Shown piece by piece: positions 62,364 to 64,000 of a DNA stretch of 64,000 nucleotides. The stretch is from positions 28,387 to 92,386 of the forward strand of contig NZ_JBHVAL010000019.1 of the NCBI RefSeq assembly GCF_042667405.1, in the 5' to 3' direction. The notes under the pieces are model-generated. The model had not been told where the DNA came from and ran no database searches. It saw only the letters and a program-made list of their open reading frames with translations. The stretch comes from Arthrobacter sp042667405. Lineage in GTDB: Bacteria > Actinomycetota > Actinomycetes > Actinomycetales > Micrococcaceae. Position 1 is the stretch's first letter, and each line of letters starts with the position of its first letter. Both the position numbers and the translations under genes were made by a program.

Positions 62364-63608
62364 TCAGTTCTGCGAACGTGACGCATGACGTTCGGGAACG
62401 GCTTTCGGCGGGGCCGAAAGGCGTCCTACAACCAAGGCCGTTTGCAGCACAAACGCCTCCCTTGGAAGCAGCGGATCCCAGCCTGTCACGTCGCAGACAC
62501 GCTTCAAACGGTAGCGCACTGTGTTGGCGTGGACGAACAGTTCCCTGGCGGTAGCTTCCAGGGAATGCCCCAATTCAAGGTAGGTCCCGAGGGTCTCCAC
62601 GAGGCCGTTCGAGGCCGCGAGCAGGGGCCGGTAGATGTTCTTGATGAGGGATCGCCGGGCAGCATCATCACCGGAAACCACGCGCTCCGGAAGGAGATCA
62701 TCGGCGGCAACAGGCCGGGGGGCGGAGGGCCACGCACGGGCCGCGGTCAGGCCCGCGAACGCCGCCTGGGCGGAGCTGCTCGCTTCAAGCAGGGAGCCGG
62801 CTTCAGGGCCATACACCACCGCGCCCGGCGCGAAAAGTTCACTGAGCTTCAGGTACGCGGTGTCCCGGTCCTGCACTCCACCCAGGATCAGGATGAGGCG
62901 GTCGCCCTGGATTCCCACCAGCGCATCCTCGGCGAACCTGCCCGCAGTGCGACGCAGCTCGCTGACGTAGCTTGCGCTGGGCTCAGACGGTGAATTTCCC
63001 ACCATGACAGTGAACCGCTCCTGGGCTTTCCAGCCCAGGGCCGCGATCCGCGACCTCAGCGCATCGGTGTTCTCTCCCCGGAGGATGGCGTCAACAATCA
63101 GCGCCTCCAGACGGGTGTCCCAGGAACCACGCGACTCTGCGGCGCGGGCGTAGACATCCGCGGCGGCGAAGGCCACCTCCCGCGAATAACGAAGGACGGC
63201 TTCCCGCAACGATGGCTGGTCTGACTCCGGAGCTATGACTGGTACTTGGTCTTCAACCACTTCAACCACGATGCGGATCAGTTGCAGGGCCTTCTGCAGG
63301 CTGATGGAGCGGGTGAGCTCCGTCGGGGCATTGCCGAACACATCGGTGAGAATCCAGGACGGCGAACTGGGGCGTTCATACCAGGTCACGAAGGCGGCGA
63401 TTCCGTTCTGCGCCACCAGGCCCAGTGCGGAGCGTTCATCTGAGCTCAAGCGGCTGTACCAGGGGAGCGACTTCTCCAGTTGGCGCATCGTGCTGGTGGA
63501 CAGCTGCCCTACGTTGGCGCGGAGCTGCCGCAGGGTCTCCGCCTTTTCCGGCGACAACGCCTGGGTCGCTGCCTTGCGCTTTGAAGTTGTTTTGGTGGGC
63601 TCTGCCAT
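62364..63608 (-). CDS. fasR: PucR/CdaR-type regulator of fatty acid synthesis (FasR-like)
   Basis: A 414-residue protein taken from ATG 63608 (MAEPTKTTSKRKAATQ). The central GGDEF-like region of PucR proteins (about 180-295) is followed by the C-terminal PucR helix-turn-helix (LEATARELFVHANTVRYRLKR). Its position between aceE and fabD is that of Streptomyces FasR, an activator of the fab cluster. The assignment rests on architecture and this synteny. Confidence 0.88.
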   Translation of the reverse strand: MAEPTKTTSKRKAATQALSPEKAETLRQLRANVGQLSTSTMRQLEKSLPWYSRLSSDERSALGLVAQNGIAAFVTWYERPSSPSWILTDVFGNAPTELTRSISLQKALQLIRIVVEVVEDQVPVIAPESDQPSLREAVLRYSREVAFAAADVYARAAESRGSWDTRLEALIVDAILRGENTDALRSRIAALGWKAQERFTVMVGNSPSEPSASYVSELRRTAGRFAEDALVGIQGDRLILILGGVQDRDTAYLKLSELFAPGAVVYGPEAGSLLEASSSAQAAFAGLTAARAWPSAPRPVAADDLLPERVVSGDDAARRSLIKNIYRPLLAASNGLVETLGTYLELGHSLEATARELFVHANTVRYRLKRVCDVTGWDPLLPREAFVLQTALVVGRLSAPPKAVPERHASRSQN

Positions 63609-63716
63609 GGAATGAGCATACGGCCCCACCGTTGGAAGCTCCATTTGTGCGAAGGCTACAACTGGCATTGTCGCCCGTCACGTTCGGCGCCGCGTTCAGT
63701 ACAGCAGTTAAAGCCC

Positions 63717-63751
63717 GACGGCGGCCCCCACCTTTGGTGAGGACCGCCGTC
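63717..63751 (-). terminator. Terminator after aceE
   Basis: GACGGCGG and CCGCCGTC arms (63717-63724 with 63744-63751), with inner CACC/GGTG pairing, form a stem. On the minus strand GGGCTTT follows. It lies 39 bases after the aceE stop and separates it from fasR. Confidence 0.6.
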
Positions 63752-63790
63752 GCGGATGGTGCTGGTGACGCGTGACGTCCCGGAAAGGAC

Positions 63791-64000
63791 TTAGGCGTCT
63801 CCGCCTGCTCCACCGGTGGTGCCGGCGTTCACATCGAGGAGCCGGTACTTGTCGATCGCCTTTTCCATGGCACCTTCTTCAACTTCGCCCTTGGCGGCGA
63901 GTAGTTGGAGGGTTTTGGTGACGATGGAGTGGGTGTCGTTTTTGAAGTAGCGGCGGGCGGCTTGGCGGGTGTCGGAGAAGCCGAAGCCGTCTGCTCCGAG
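63791..64000 (-). CDS. aceE: Pyruvate dehydrogenase E1 component, C-terminal part
   Basis: The last 69 codons and TAA are in the window; the rest lies beyond 64000. LGADGFGFSDTRQAARRYF is the characteristic end of homodimeric AceE, followed by an acidic segment and an AGTTGGAGGDA tail. AceE makes acetyl-CoA from pyruvate, and its location beside fasR and fabD links acetyl-CoA supply to fatty-acid synthesis. Confidence 0.93.
   Translation of the reverse strand, partial: LGADGFGFSDTRQAARRYFKNDTHSIVTKTLQLLAAKGEVEEGAMEKAIDKYRLLDVNAGTTGGAGGDA

Overview
The window is a compact, high-GC stretch of an actinobacterial chromosome. Coding strands are dense, ATGA stop/start overlaps are common, and GTG and TTG starts are frequent. 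Gene content and order point to Micrococcaceae of the Arthrobacter/Paenarthrobacter type: an LtbR/NdgR-like IclR regulator divergent from leuCD, DUF3145, a FasR-type regulator heading fabD-fabH-acpP-fabF, a zinc-free L32 and paired type I signal peptidases. The genus is inferred from family knowledge; no search was run.

Layout. 1-520: tail of an unidentified gene, a strong promoter, tRNA-Gln(CTG) and tRNA-Glu(CTC), and a terminator. 573-5256: two translationally coupled membrane GTPases of the dynamin/YfjP kind, a DUF1697 gene and the IclR regulator. 5367-19513: leuCD, then a cell-envelope and cofactor block (murA, a PlsC-like acyltransferase, gpsA, ddl, DUF3515, thiL, a DAK2 protein, recG, rsmD) ending in a coupled aminotransferase/spermidine-synthase-like pair on the minus strand. 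19549-22689: coaD, yceD, rpmF, rnc, mutM. 22777-30791: an accessory block that separates mutM from smc. It holds a membrane-anchored unknown, an MFS transporter, a beta-propeller-like protein and a 1634-residue secreted multidomain protein. 31139-42351: smc, ftsY, an MFS transporter, amt-glnK, a glucose-6-phosphate dehydrogenase and ffh. 42413-47716: a degenerate alpha/beta hydrolase, TPP-riboswitch-controlled thiC, an amidohydrolase, a VOC dioxygenase-like protein and an unknown. 47952-57716: rpsP, khpA, rimM, trmD, rplS, two lepB genes, rnhB, DUF2469, yraN, comM, dprA, xerC. 57954-64000: DUF3145, then on the minus strand the FAS-II cluster fabF, acpP, fabH, fabD, its PucR-type regulator and the 3' end of aceE.

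Functionally the window is mostly housekeeping: leucine, phospholipid, peptidoglycan, fatty-acid and thiamin biosynthesis, ribosome and SRP assembly, DNA repair and DNA uptake. The parts least explained by textbook biology are the coupled GTPase pair, the secreted 1634-residue protein with its odd Cys-containing C-terminus, a probable ATT start codon for yceD, a terminator buried inside the first lepB, a zwf gene sitting where glnD is expected, and a hydrolase whose nucleophilic serine is replaced by glutamate.
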